The position numbers and the translations under genes are program-made. Below, piece by piece: positions 1 through 6,770 of a stretch of DNA of 6,770 nt (position 1 is the stretch's first letter; every line of letters begins with the position of its first letter). The DNA comes from an uncultured beta proteobacterium. Its GTDB lineage: Bacteria > Pseudomonadota > Gammaproteobacteria > Burkholderiales > Burkholderiaceae_C. The stretch spans positions 1 to 6,770 of the forward strand of contig CAIOLZ010000033.1 in the NCBI GenBank assembly GCA_903859265.1, written 5' to 3'. A model generated the notes under the pieces. It saw only the letters and a program-made list of their open reading frames with translations. It searched no databases and had not been told where the DNA came from.

Positions 1-857
1 CTGGTAAAACCGGGGCAGACCACATCGACCCGCTCTATGCCGGCCTCTGCCATTTCAACCAGCGTCGGCTCGGTGTAAGGCTCCAGCCATTTGGCACGTC
101 CTAGCCTGGACTGAAAAGTGACTTTGTATTGTTCCTTGGAAAGCCCGAGATTTTCTGCCAGCAAGCGCGCCGTTTTCAGGCACTCGCAGTGGTAGGGATC
201 ACCGAGGTGCAGTGTGCGTTCCGGCACGCCGTGAAAGCTCAAAACCAGCCGGTCGGGGCGACCATTTTTTTTCCAGTAGCGCGAAATACTGGCCGCAAGC
301 GCGCTGATGTAGTCGGCATGGTCGTGGTAATGGTTGATGAAGCGGAACTCGGGAATGGTGCGCGTCGCTTTGGCCCAGTCGTACACCGCATCAAAAACAC
401 TTGCCGTGGTGGTTGCCGAATATTGCGGATAGGCCGGTACGATCAGGACGCGCGTCACGCCATCGGCTTTCATGGCGTCAAGCTGCGATGCGATGGAAGT
501 GCTGCCGTAGCGCATTGCCCAGCGCACTTTGACGTAGTGGTTGCGCTGGCCCAGCCAACCCTGCAGCAGCTTGGACTGCTTCTCGGTCCAGATGCGTAGG
601 GGAGAACCGTCGTCGGTCCAGATGCTTGCATATTTGGCGGCCGACTTGGCAGGCCGGGTCCGCAAAATGACGCCGTGCAAAATCGTCAGCCAAATCAGGC
701 GTGGGATCTCGACGACACGCGGATCACTCAGAAACTCTGCCAGATAGCCTCGCACCGCTTTCGGTGTCGGCGCATCGGGCGTTCCGAGGTTGCATAAAAG
801 CACCTCCGTACGGGGCGGCTGGCCGTGGGAATAGGGAGGTTCTTTGGAAAAGGGCAT
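1..857 (-). CDS. hemH: Ferrochelatase, 3' end cut by window edge
   Basis: Ferrochelatase inserts Fe2+ into protoporphyrin IX, the last step of protoheme synthesis, in the cytoplasm or at the inner membrane face. The reverse strand reads open from an ATG at 857-855 to the left edge, giving 285 residues; family members are usually about 320-370, so roughly the last 70-80 residues are missing. Recognisable blocks are LLCNLGTPDAP (residues 20-30), FLSDPRVVEIPR (42-53), the LSFHGVPERT segment with the expected metal-site His209, the following GDPYHCEC block, and CPGFT at 281-285. The conserved acidic partner of the active-site His lies just past CPGF and is outside the window. The 857 start fits the family N-terminus and has GAGAG (870-866) eight bases upstream. 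It is divergent from the HAD phosphatase, so any hemH promoter must lie within that gene's 5' coding region. Identification is firm. Confidence 0.96.
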   Translation of the reverse strand, partial: MPFSKEPPYSHGQPPRTEVLLCNLGTPDAPTPKAVRGYLAEFLSDPRVVEIPRLIWLTILHGVILRTRPAKSAAKYASIWTDDGSPLRIWTEKQSKLLQGWLGQRNHYVKVRWAMRYGSTSIASQLDAMKADGVTRVLIVPAYPQYSATTTASVFDAVYDWAKATRTIPEFRFINHYHDHADYISALAASISRYWKKNGRPDRLVLSFHGVPERTLHLGDPYHCECLKTARLLAENLGLSKEQYKVTFQSRLGRAKWLEPYTEPTLVEMAEAGIERVDVVCPGFT

Positions 858-876
858 GCGGTATTCTCTCGCAGAT
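858..876. other. Minimal divergent gap between hemH and the HAD gene
   Basis: Only 19 bases separate the hemH ATG (857) from the favoured HAD start (877). If the HAD gene starts at ATG 856 or TTG 844, the two coding regions overlap by 2 or 14 bases. The gap holds a likely Shine-Dalgarno for hemH (CTCTC on the plus strand at 866-870, GAGAG in the hemH sense). I looked about 100 bases to either side on both strands and found no convincing -35/-10 pair, so no promoter is called. Confidence 0.5.
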
Positions 877-1572
877 ATGCTGCAACTATCCAAAATCAGG
901 GCGATTACCCTTGACCTCGACGACACACTGTGGCCGGTTCTGCCAACCCTGCATCGGGCAGAACTGGCGCTGCAGGACTGGCTCACCCACCGGGCACCCA
1001 AAGCGGCAGCGCTGTTTAAAGACACGCAAATTCGCTTGTTGCTGCGCCAGGCCGCGCAAGCAAAGTTTCCCGACCGGCACCATGACTTGAGTGCAATCCG
1101 GCTGGAGTCCATCCGCATGGCTCTGGCGCAAAGTGGAGAAGACGAGGCCCTGGCGCCTGGCGCATTCGAGGTTTTTATCGCGGCCCGGATGGTAGTCAAC
1201 TTCTACGACGACGCGCTGGAAGGGCTCGGTCGTCTGGCGAGCAAATTCCCGGTGCTGGCAGTCTCCAACGGCAACGCCGATGTGAACCGCGTCGGGATTG
1301 GTCACCACTTTGTCGGCAGCGTCAGCGCAGGGGACGCGGGCGTCGCCAAACCCGATCCGCGTATTTTTTTAGCCGCTGCGAGGACTTTGCAAGTGCAACC
1401 GGAGCAGGTGTTGCACGTCGGCGACGATGTGCATCTCGATGTCGTGGGCGCCATCGAGTCAGGAATGCAGGCGGTCTGGATCAACCGCGATGCACACCCA
1501 TGGACGCATCCGCGGGCGCCCCACGCGATTGCCACCGACATGCTGTCGCTATGTGCCTTGCTAAAGCTCTAG
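877..1572 (+). CDS. HAD-superfamily (subfamily IA) phosphatase, YigB-like
   Basis: A 231-residue HAD hydrolase with all four motifs: motif I DLDDT with nucleophile Asp13 and acid/base Asp15, motif II Ser130 in AVSNGN, motif III Lys158 in AKPDP, and motif IV GDD at 182-184 with Asp188. The helical cap lies between motifs I and II. Overall wording (RLESI..AL, SNGNADV, FLAAARTLQV, LHVGDDVHLDVVGAIESGMQAVWI) closely resembles E. coli YigB, a phosphatase acting on the phosphorylated pyrimidine intermediate of riboflavin synthesis and on FMN; that substrate is an inference here. The start is uncertain. ATG 877 places LDLDDTLW at the usual distance from the N-terminus but lacks a clear ribosome site. 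ATG 856 has only a weak GGA seven bases upstream. TTG 844 has GGGAGG at 834-839, only four bases away, but that motif also encodes hemH codons. The gene converges on the acylase gene with 19 bases between the two stop codons. Confidence 0.9.
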   Translation: MLQLSKIRAITLDLDDTLWPVLPTLHRAELALQDWLTHRAPKAAALFKDTQIRLLLRQAAQAKFPDRHHDLSAIRLESIRMALAQSGEDEALAPGAFEVFIAARMVVNFYDDALEGLGRLASKFPVLAVSNGNADVNRVGIGHHFVGSVSAGDAGVAKPDPRIFLAAARTLQVQPEQVLHVGDDVHLDVVGAIESGMQAVWINRDAHPWTHPRAPHAIATDMLSLCALLKL

Positions 1573-1591
1573 GCTGGCAAAGCGCAGCGGC
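1573..1591. other. Convergent junction, HAD gene and acylase gene
   Basis: Nineteen bases separate the TAG of the plus-strand phosphatase (1570-1572) from the TAG of the minus-strand acylase (1594-1592). I looked for a stem followed by a T-run in either direction here and about 40 bases to each side. Only four-base stems such as CGCA/TGCG around 1583-1599 were found, with no T-tract, so no intrinsic terminator is called. Transcripts from both sides probably run into the opposing gene or end by a Rho-dependent mechanism; that is inference. Confidence 0.5.
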
Positions 1592-4000
1592 CTATTGCGG
1601 ATTGAGCGTCAGCGTGCTGTCGGTGTGGGCTTCAATGTCTTTCAAATCCAAATGCATGGGCACGTACAGCCCGTTCACAAAGTTTTCAGACTCGTCCGAG
1701 TAATGGCGGTCCCAGGGCACGCCGCTTTGTCCGGACGGGCTGATGCCTTGCGCTGTGGCCGGATGACCGAAGTCAACAATGCGCCGGGTTGACGGCCCGA
1801 AGCTCACTTTCCAGGGTGCCGGACCCACTTGCTGCGAGAAATTATTCGGCGTTTCCCGTCCGCCCGGCACCGGGAATGGGCCAACATTGAATAACCAGCC
1901 AAGACCGGGCAGGGTGCCCAGGGGGTGCTTCAGGGTCAGGGTGTGCGTTTTCCCCCAAGTCCAGTCTGTCAGGGTCGAACCGTAGAGTTTGCTCAGGTGG
2001 TCAATTGTGTTGGTCCAAGCGATACGGATAACTTCAAACCGGTTCACGGCACCGGTCTTGCCGGCGTTATTCCACCAGGGTGAATTGGCATCCGCAAGGA
2101 GTAGCGGCAACGCGTGGTCCAGCGCAGGCGTACCCAGCAGGTTGGCAAACTGCGCCTCACCCAATTGCTCAGAAAAAGCGGCTTTTGCCAGCTCGTAGCT
2201 GAACTGGCTGAAGAGGGTTGCGGCGATGCTGTCTTCGCTGTAGCAACCATCCCACTTTTTCAGCGGCTCCAAAAATGCCTTTTCATTGGCGTCGGTTACC
2301 ACGGCATCGAGCAGCGGCATCGCAGCTTTTAAAACGCGTTTTGCGTATCCGTTGCAAACGTCAAGTTGCAGCGACTCGGTGGCAGCCACGTTCCATTTCT
2401 CGGTGTGGCCCTCAATCAGTGCCTTGAGCCGCTGGACCCGGTCGGGCAGCAGGTAATAACCTGGCACTGGCACGCCGCTGCCGGCGGTAGGCTGGTTGTT
2501 GGCCGAAACGATGTAGCCGCGGGTCGGATTTTCTTCCTGCGGATTGAAGCTGAAGTTGTAGAAACCGGGTTTCTCGGCCTCTCCCTTGGTTGCATCCAGA
2601 ATGAACATGGGGTTCACGCCGGATGGTCGCTGCGGTAGTTTGGCGGCCGCCCACCAGGCAATATCGCCATCCGCATTGGCCCACATGAGGTTGAGGCCGG
2701 GTGCATGAATTTTTTCTGCAGCTGCGCGCGCCTTGCTGCGCGTATCGGCCCGGTTCAATCCGTAGAGCGCGTCGAACAGGAGGTTTTCGGTATCGTAGAA
2801 AGCCCACCACAGCGCGACCGGCGTGCGACCCAGGCTGTCTTTGAACGCGTCAGTAATGATGGGTCCGTGGGACGAGCGCCGCAACCGCAACAGCACCGGC
2901 GCGCTATCTTTGACCTGGATGGTTTCGGTACGCGTGGACATGTTTTTCCACTGCTCGTCCTGCCAGACCTGGTCCGGGTTGGCAGGGTTGGGGCGCTCGG
3001 CGACCATGTCGATGTCGTCGTTTTCGAACATCGTGAAAGTCCAGCCAAAGCGTGCGTTATGTCCCAAAAGTGCAAACGGCGTCAACGCCATGAAGTGCCC
3101 GTACAAATCAAATCCGGGTGCGGTCAAATGCGCCTCGTACCAAACGGACGGTGCCGAAAAACCGATATGGGGGTCGCCAGCCAGCAGCGGCTTCCCACTT
3201 TCCGTACGTTTGCCCGAGATAACCCACGCATTGCTGCCCTGGAACATTGGCAATCCCGCCATTTCCATGGCGTTGCGGCTGACGCTGGCAACCTGATTCA
3301 GGTTTTTCCAGTCGCCTGCATCCAGCGGCCTGGCCGCCTTGGCCTCTGGTTCCATCACACCGAGCGGGTGCCACTCCGTGTCAAAAACAGTGAGGTATTC
3401 GGGGCCCAGTTTGTCCCGTATGAATGTCATCACCGGCTCGGTTTTGAAGGCCGCGGCAAAGCTGTAAGCAAGGTAGCCTGAAATGGCGACGGTGTCTTCC
3501 GGTGTGAAGGGCCGTGGCCGTATGTGCAGCAGATCAAACTCAACCGGTAGCGCATGGCTGCTTTGGTACTGGTTGACGCCATCAATATAAGCCAGCAAAG
3601 CTTGCGAACTTGGACTGCCAAGGTCCATGTTTGCCGCATAGTTTTCAGCATACGCCCGAATTCCGAGGGTGCGAAAAAGCCGGTCCGTGTCGAGCAGTTT
3701 GGGCCCGAATATCTCCGCCAGTTCGCCATTGGCGAGCCGACGCATCAACTCCATTTGGAACAGCCGATCCTGCGCATGAACGAAGCCGAGCGCGCGGTAC
3801 AGATCGGCCTCGTTGGCAGCCTCAATATGCGGCACTCCGCGTTCGTCGTAACGCACGGTGACCGGCGCCCTGAGGTTCGCGATGTCAACGGTCCCGCTGC
3901 GTTGCGCCTGCTTGGTGTGGAGATACCAGACCACCGTTGCCCCTCCCGCCAGCAGGCCCGCGAGCAGCACGAAACCCAATATTTTGAGGAAGCGTTTCAT
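1592..4000 (-). CDS. Penicillin acylase family protein (Ntn hydrolase), membrane-anchored or exported
   Basis: An 802-residue single-chain precursor of the penicillin/cephalosporin/acyl-homoserine-lactone acylase family, which hydrolyses amides after autocatalytic cleavage. Residues 1-5 are basic and 6-27 hydrophobic, giving a Sec signal or uncleaved anchor; there is no lipobox Cys and no twin arginine. The alpha-chain signature YRALGFVHAQDRLFQMELM is at 68-86. A spacer around 217-255 precedes the cleavage motif GSNAW; Ser256 would be the new N-terminal nucleophile. Counting Ser256 as B1, His278 falls at B23 and Asp328/Ile330/Asp331 fall at B73/B75/B76, matching the conserved His and the calcium ligands of E. 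coli penicillin G acylase. SANNQP (499-504) probably supplies the oxyanion Asn. The start ATG 4000 is nine bases after the hpnE stop, behind only a weak GGTG, suggesting coupled translation as the last gene of the hpnCDE operon. Stop is TAG at 1594-1592. The family is certain; the natural substrate cannot be read from sequence. Confidence 0.95.
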   Translation of the reverse strand: MKRFLKILGFVLLAGLLAGGATVVWYLHTKQAQRSGTVDIANLRAPVTVRYDERGVPHIEAANEADLYRALGFVHAQDRLFQMELMRRLANGELAEIFGPKLLDTDRLFRTLGIRAYAENYAANMDLGSPSSQALLAYIDGVNQYQSSHALPVEFDLLHIRPRPFTPEDTVAISGYLAYSFAAAFKTEPVMTFIRDKLGPEYLTVFDTEWHPLGVMEPEAKAARPLDAGDWKNLNQVASVSRNAMEMAGLPMFQGSNAWVISGKRTESGKPLLAGDPHIGFSAPSVWYEAHLTAPGFDLYGHFMALTPFALLGHNARFGWTFTMFENDDIDMVAERPNPANPDQVWQDEQWKNMSTRTETIQVKDSAPVLLRLRRSSHGPIITDAFKDSLGRTPVALWWAFYDTENLLFDALYGLNRADTRSKARAAAEKIHAPGLNLMWANADGDIAWWAAAKLPQRPSGVNPMFILDATKGEAEKPGFYNFSFNPQEENPTRGYIVSANNQPTAGSGVPVPGYYLLPDRVQRLKALIEGHTEKWNVAATESLQLDVCNGYAKRVLKAAMPLLDAVVTDANEKAFLEPLKKWDGCYSEDSIAATLFSQFSYELAKAAFSEQLGEAQFANLLGTPALDHALPLLLADANSPWWNNAGKTGAVNRFEVIRIAWTNTIDHLSKLYGSTLTDWTWGKTHTLTLKHPLGTLPGLGWLFNVGPFPVPGGRETPNNFSQQVGPAPWKVSFGPSTRRIVDFGHPATAQGISPSGQSGVPWDRHYSDESENFVNGLYVPMHLDLKDIEAHTDSTLTLNPQ

Positions 4001-4009
4001 AACACCAGT

Positions 4010-5290
4010 TTATGTGGAACGGCCCACTTTTTGACCCGCTTGCATGCCGCTGCGCACCGCACCTTCCAAAGTGGCGGGGTAGGGACCGGCAATGTAATCA
4101 CCACAGGCCCAAAGTCCTGGACCAATATGCGCCTCTGGGCGGACCAGTCCCGGCGTGCAGGCGAAGGTGGCGCGCTTTTCGACCACGGTCTGCACGGCAA
4201 CCAGTTGCGCCGCGTCGGGTAACAGCTGTGCCGCCTGCCGCAGAACCTTGGACTCCACCAGGTCCCGGCCCTCGGTATTGGCGCTGACCACAAAGGCCAT
4301 GAGCCCGGCCGGGCCCCCCAGTTGGCCGCGGTCAAAAACAAATTGTGCTGGCTGATCCGGGCCGCTGGGCAACACCAGCATGGGCAGTGGCAACCGCAAT
4401 CCGGGTGCGTGGGCATACACGGTTGCAATGCTTTCGAATTGCAGCTGCTGTGCACTGGCGGCCCATTGCGTGAAACCTGATTGCGCGGCCAGCTGCGCGG
4501 CTGCGGCGGGCGGGCAGGCCAGCACCACGGCGTCAAATAGCGCGCCAAGGACGCGCCATTGGTTGTGCGCTGCCGGCTCCAGCGCATCCACACGGCATCC
4601 CGTGTGAACCAGCCCGCCCTGCGTTTGCAGCCAGTCTGCGCATGCTTGTGGCAGCAGCGTGGACAGGTCCGTGCGCGGCAACAACAAATCAGAGCTGCCT
4701 CGCTCGCCAAACAACGAGTCTTGAAGCACCCGCAAAAATACCTGCCCGCTGGCCCGCGCTGGCGGGGTGTTCAGCGCCGAAACGCACAGCGGTTCAATCA
4801 GCGTGTCCATCAGGCGTTGCGGCAGTCCGGCGCACAGTTGCTCCACACTGGCGCCGCTGGGGCACTGAAATCCCTGCCTTTGCCACCTGCCAGAGCGCAC
4901 CAGCAGCGCAAACTTTTCCGTCCAGCTCCAGTCGCTGTGGCGCAAGATGCCGGCGAGCGCGTTGAGCGGGCTGGGCCAGTCGGGCATCACCAATCCCGTG
5001 CCATTCGGGAATTGCAAGGCCAGTGGCATGCGCAGCAGCGCAGTATTGGCATCCACGCCAACCCAAGCCATAAGCTCTAGCGTTTGGGAATACGCGCCGA
5101 TGAGGATATGCTGGCCGTTGTCCAAAACTGCATCGCTGCCGTCCGGCATGCGTATCGTGACTGCTCTGGCGCGGCCTCCCAATATGCGGGAAGCCTCGAA
5201 AACCGTCACGCCATGCCCGGCCTGCGTGGCGCTAACGGCAGCGGCCATGCCGGCCCAGCCCGCGCCGACGACCGCGACTTTCAAAGCCAC
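4010..5290 (-). CDS. hpnE: Hydroxysqualene dehydroxylase HpnE (FAD-dependent)
   Basis: HpnE performs the third step of the HpnCDE route, reductively removing the hydroxyl of hydroxysqualene to give squalene, using FAD. The 426-residue protein opens with a Rossmann dinucleotide motif, VVGAGWAGMAAA (7-18), followed by Glu32 in VFEAS, expected to bind the adenosine ribose, then GGRAR (38-42). DNGQHILIGAY (57-67) is typical of HpnE and related amine-oxidase/desaturase-like flavoproteins. The C-terminal FAD-contacting block is ACGDYIAGPYPATLEGAVRSG (395-415). The start is GTG at 5290; it lies inside the end of hpnD, the overlap being the ten bases GTGGCTTTGA on the coding strand, and the Rossmann fold begins within four residues, so no later start is plausible. 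A possible Shine-Dalgarno, GGAAAG, is rather far upstream (14 bases). Stop TAA at 4012-4010 is followed nine bases later by the acylase start. Related desaturases such as phytoene desaturase share the fold, but the neighbouring hpnD and hpnC make HpnE the clear choice. Confidence 0.95.
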   Translation of the reverse strand: MALKVAVVGAGWAGMAAAVSATQAGHGVTVFEASRILGGRARAVTIRMPDGSDAVLDNGQHILIGAYSQTLELMAWVGVDANTALLRMPLALQFPNGTGLVMPDWPSPLNALAGILRHSDWSWTEKFALLVRSGRWQRQGFQCPSGASVEQLCAGLPQRLMDTLIEPLCVSALNTPPARASGQVFLRVLQDSLFGERGSSDLLLPRTDLSTLLPQACADWLQTQGGLVHTGCRVDALEPAAHNQWRVLGALFDAVVLACPPAAAAQLAAQSGFTQWAASAQQLQFESIATVYAHAPGLRLPLPMLVLPSGPDQPAQFVFDRGQLGGPAGLMAFVVSANTEGRDLVESKVLRQAAQLLPDAAQLVAVQTVVEKRATFACTPGLVRPEAHIGPGLWACGDYIAGPYPATLEGAVRSGMQAGQKVGRST

Positions 5291-6120
5291 CCGAAGGCCT
5301 GTACTTTCCAGGCCAGCCAGAATTTGCGCACCGGCGTCAGACGCACGCGCTGGTGCAACACCTGAAATTGGTCAGCTTCGATTTCGCGCAGCAGCGCGCG
5401 GTAAATGCTGGCCATCATCAGCCCGGGCTTTTGGCTGCGCCTGTCGGAGGCGGGCAATAAATCGAGCGCTTTTTCGTACAGACCGTGGGCACGTTGGGCC
5501 TGAAATTGCATCAGCGCAGTGAAGCGATCGGAGTATGTCCGCTTGAGGATCTCGTGGGCTTTGACGTCAAATTGCTGCAGTTCGCTCACCGGCAGGTAAA
5601 TCCGCCCGCGCAAAGCGTCCTCGCCGACATCGCGGATGATGTTGGTGAGCTGCAGCGCCTGTCCCAGGGTGTGGGCGTACTGCGTGGTCTGCGCGTCACT
5701 GCGGCCGAAAATGCCGGCCGCCACTTCCCCCACAACACCTGCGACCAGGTGGCAATAGCGCTCCAGGTTGGGATAGTCCAGGTAGCGTGTTTGCGACAGG
5801 TCCATCTGGCAGCCCTGAATCACCGCCAGCAGGTGTCCGGCTTCGATGCCGTAGGCCGCCGTGTGCGGCATCAGGGCCTTCATGACCGGGTGGCTGGGTT
5901 GTCCGGAAAATGACTTTCCGACCTCGGTCTGCCACCAGGCCAGTTTGGTAGTGGCAACGCCCGGGTCCACCATGTCGTCCACCACGTCGTCCACCTCGCG
6001 ACAAAACGCATAAAACGCGGTGATTGCCGCACGCCGCGGCGCCGGCAAAAACAGAAACGCGTAATAAAAGCTGCTGCCCGATGCAACCGCTTTTTCCTGC
6101 ACATATTGTTCTGGGGTCAT
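5281..6120 (-). CDS. hpnD: Presqualene diphosphate synthase HpnD
   Basis: HpnD condenses two farnesyl diphosphates head-to-head into presqualene diphosphate, the committed step to squalene. It is a 279-residue all-helical trans-isoprenyl diphosphate synthase of the squalene/phytoene synthase family. The first Asp-rich motif is in FCREVDDVVDD (Asp44, 45, 48, 49) and the second in NIIRDVGEDALRGRIYLP (Asp164, Glu167, Asp168); both would hold the Mg2+-diphosphate. The substrate-pocket segment GCQMDLSQTRY lies between them. I chose ATG 6120 because MTPEQYVQEKAVASGSSFYYAF is the usual N-terminus; a GTG at 6147 would add nine residues and overlap hpnC by 17 bases. Spacing after the hpnC stop is ten bases, with no strong Shine-Dalgarno, and the stop TGA at 5283-5281 overlaps the hpnE start. 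Phytoene synthase is the main alternative, excluded by the HpnC and HpnE neighbours. Confidence 0.95.
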   Translation of the reverse strand: MTPEQYVQEKAVASGSSFYYAFLFLPAPRRAAITAFYAFCREVDDVVDDMVDPGVATTKLAWWQTEVGKSFSGQPSHPVMKALMPHTAAYGIEAGHLLAVIQGCQMDLSQTRYLDYPNLERYCHLVAGVVGEVAAGIFGRSDAQTTQYAHTLGQALQLTNIIRDVGEDALRGRIYLPVSELQQFDVKAHEILKRTYSDRFTALMQFQAQRAHGLYEKALDLLPASDRRSQKPGLMMASIYRALLREIEADQFQVLHQRVRLTPVRKFWLAWKVQAFGWL

Positions 6121-6130
6121 GGGCTGATTG

Positions 6131-6770
6131 TCACATCCAGAGTGCACGCCAAAGCATCAGCCCGAAGTCCAATGCATGAAGCGTGGGGCGCTCACGCAGC
6201 GTGGCAAAGCCCAGCGCTTCAATCTTGTCGAGGATGCGCAAGCCGCCCTGCACCACAAGGCGTAACTCCCAGCCGGCACGACCCGGCAACCGGTGTACCA
6301 GCGGGGCGCCTTGCAGCATCCGGGCGCGGGCCGCGTCAACGCACTGGCGAACCATGCGTGTGGTTTCGGCATTGACGCGCTGCGCACACAGGTCGGCCAT
6401 GGAAACACTGGCACGCTGCTGCATCTCAGTCGTGAAATAGTGCCTCCCGCGTGGAATATCCACGCTGGGGTCCTGCCAAAAGTTGATCAGTTGCAATGCG
6501 GTGCAAATGGCATCGCTTTGGGCCAATGCTGCGGGCTCGCTGACCCCGTAGAGGTGCAAAAGCAAACGCCCGATAGGATTAGCCGAGCGGCTGCAGTACG
6601 CGTGCAACTCTGCGTCCGTGGCGTAAGACGGCTCTGCGTTGCCGCTTGAACAGCCGTTACGTTCCGTGAAGTCGCGGGTTTTTTCAATGTCTTGCACGAA
6701 CGCGTCGAGCAGGTCTTCGAGTAGCGGCACAGGGAGCTGGTGTTGCGCAATGGCGGATTGCAGGTGGGTA
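6131..6770 (-). CDS. hpnC: Squalene synthase HpnC (hydroxysqualene-forming), 5' end cut by window edge
   Basis: HpnC converts presqualene diphosphate from HpnD into hydroxysqualene, the substrate of HpnE. The reverse strand is open from the right edge to TGA at 6133-6131, giving 212 residues, the C-terminal part of a protein usually about 270-290 long; the first Asp-rich motif would be in the missing N-terminal portion. The GTG at 6730 is an internal codon rather than the start, because the upstream codons continue family sequence (AIAQHQLPVPLLEDLLDAF). Visible hallmarks are AYCSRSANPIGRLLLHLYG and NFWQD (about 6484-6470) followed by DIPRGRHYF; this NFWQD form of the second Asp-rich region distinguishes HpnC from HpnD, which has IIRDVGED. 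It precedes hpnD by ten bases and is the first visible gene of the leftward operon. The promoter is outside the window. Confidence 0.93.
   Translation of the reverse strand, partial: THLQSAIAQHQLPVPLLEDLLDAFVQDIEKTRDFTERNGCSSGNAEPSYATDAELHAYCSRSANPIGRLLLHLYGVSEPAALAQSDAICTALQLINFWQDPSVDIPRGRHYFTTEMQQRASVSMADLCAQRVNAETTRMVRQCVDAARARMLQGAPLVHRLPGRAGWELRLVVQGGLRILDKIEALGFATLRERPTLHALDFGLMLWRALWM

Noticed and set aside
129..599. A 156-codon plus-strand open frame
   Set aside because: It is antisense to hemH, whose conserved motifs on the other strand account for this DNA.
780..960. Possible -35/-10 elements around the divergent hemH/HAD starts, such as TTGCAT near 799
   Set aside because: No matching -10 element at 16-18 bases was found on either strand; individual hexamers are expected by chance.
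2705..3481. A 258-codon plus-strand open frame
   Set aside because: It lies wholly antisense to the well-supported acylase gene, contains no recognisable domain and has low-complexity Arg/Gly/Val-rich composition typical of a shadow frame in GC-rich DNA.
3554..4222. A 222-codon plus-strand open frame spanning the hpnE/acylase junction
   Set aside because: It is antisense to both genes and resembles no known protein; it exists because stop codons are rare opposite these coding frames.
3997..4710. A 237-codon minus-strand open frame
   Set aside because: It is out of frame within hpnE; its translation is rich in Cys, Arg, Trp and Pro with no family resemblance, whereas the hpnE frame gives a complete FAD-binding protein.
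6121..6147. GTG start for hpnD at 6147
   Set aside because: It would add nine residues (MHSGCDNQP) not expected in the family and overlap hpnC; ATG 6120 gives the usual N-terminus.
6728..6730. GTG at 6730 as the start of hpnC
   Set aside because: The frame stays open to the window edge and the upstream codons encode sequence that fits HpnC, so the gene is truncated by the window rather than starting here.

Overview
The window reads as a piece of a betaproteobacterial chromosome, most likely Burkholderiales and possibly Comamonadaceae-like. This rests on protein character only: the ferrochelatase N-terminus, the HpnC/D/E set and the YigB-like phosphatase all have the wording I associate with that group. 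It is densely coding and moderately GC-rich by eye, with no mobile element, tRNA, rRNA, CRISPR array or long non-coding stretch. Six genes fill it almost end to end, and the two outermost run off the edges.

Layout, left to right. (1) 1-857, minus strand: the first 285 codons of hemH, ferrochelatase, cut by the left edge. (2) 877-1572, plus strand: a HAD-superfamily phosphatase resembling E. coli YigB, divergent from hemH with essentially no intergenic space. (3) 1592-4000, minus: a penicillin-acylase-family N-terminal-nucleophile hydrolase with an N-terminal membrane segment, convergent with the phosphatase across 19 bases. (4) 4010-5290, minus: hpnE, hydroxysqualene dehydroxylase. (5) 5281-6120, minus: hpnD, presqualene diphosphate synthase. 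(6) 6131 to the right edge, minus: the C-terminal 212 codons of hpnC.

Genes 6-5-4-3 are transcribed leftward with spacings of 10, -10 and 9 bases, so they look like one operon, hpnC-hpnD-hpnE-acylase. In the known three-enzyme bacterial route, HpnD joins two farnesyl diphosphates into presqualene diphosphate, HpnC turns that into hydroxysqualene, and HpnE reduces this to squalene, the precursor of hopanoids. No squalene-hopene cyclase is visible; it would have to lie upstream of hpnC or elsewhere. The acylase at the distal end is the least explained member: its catalytic residues appear intact, but nothing in the sequence says what amide it cleaves or why it travels with squalene synthesis.

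I do not see a previously undescribed system here. The points most worth a second look are the acylase placed in the squalene operon and the start-to-start packing of hemH and the phosphatase gene, which forces any promoter of either gene into the other's coding sequence.
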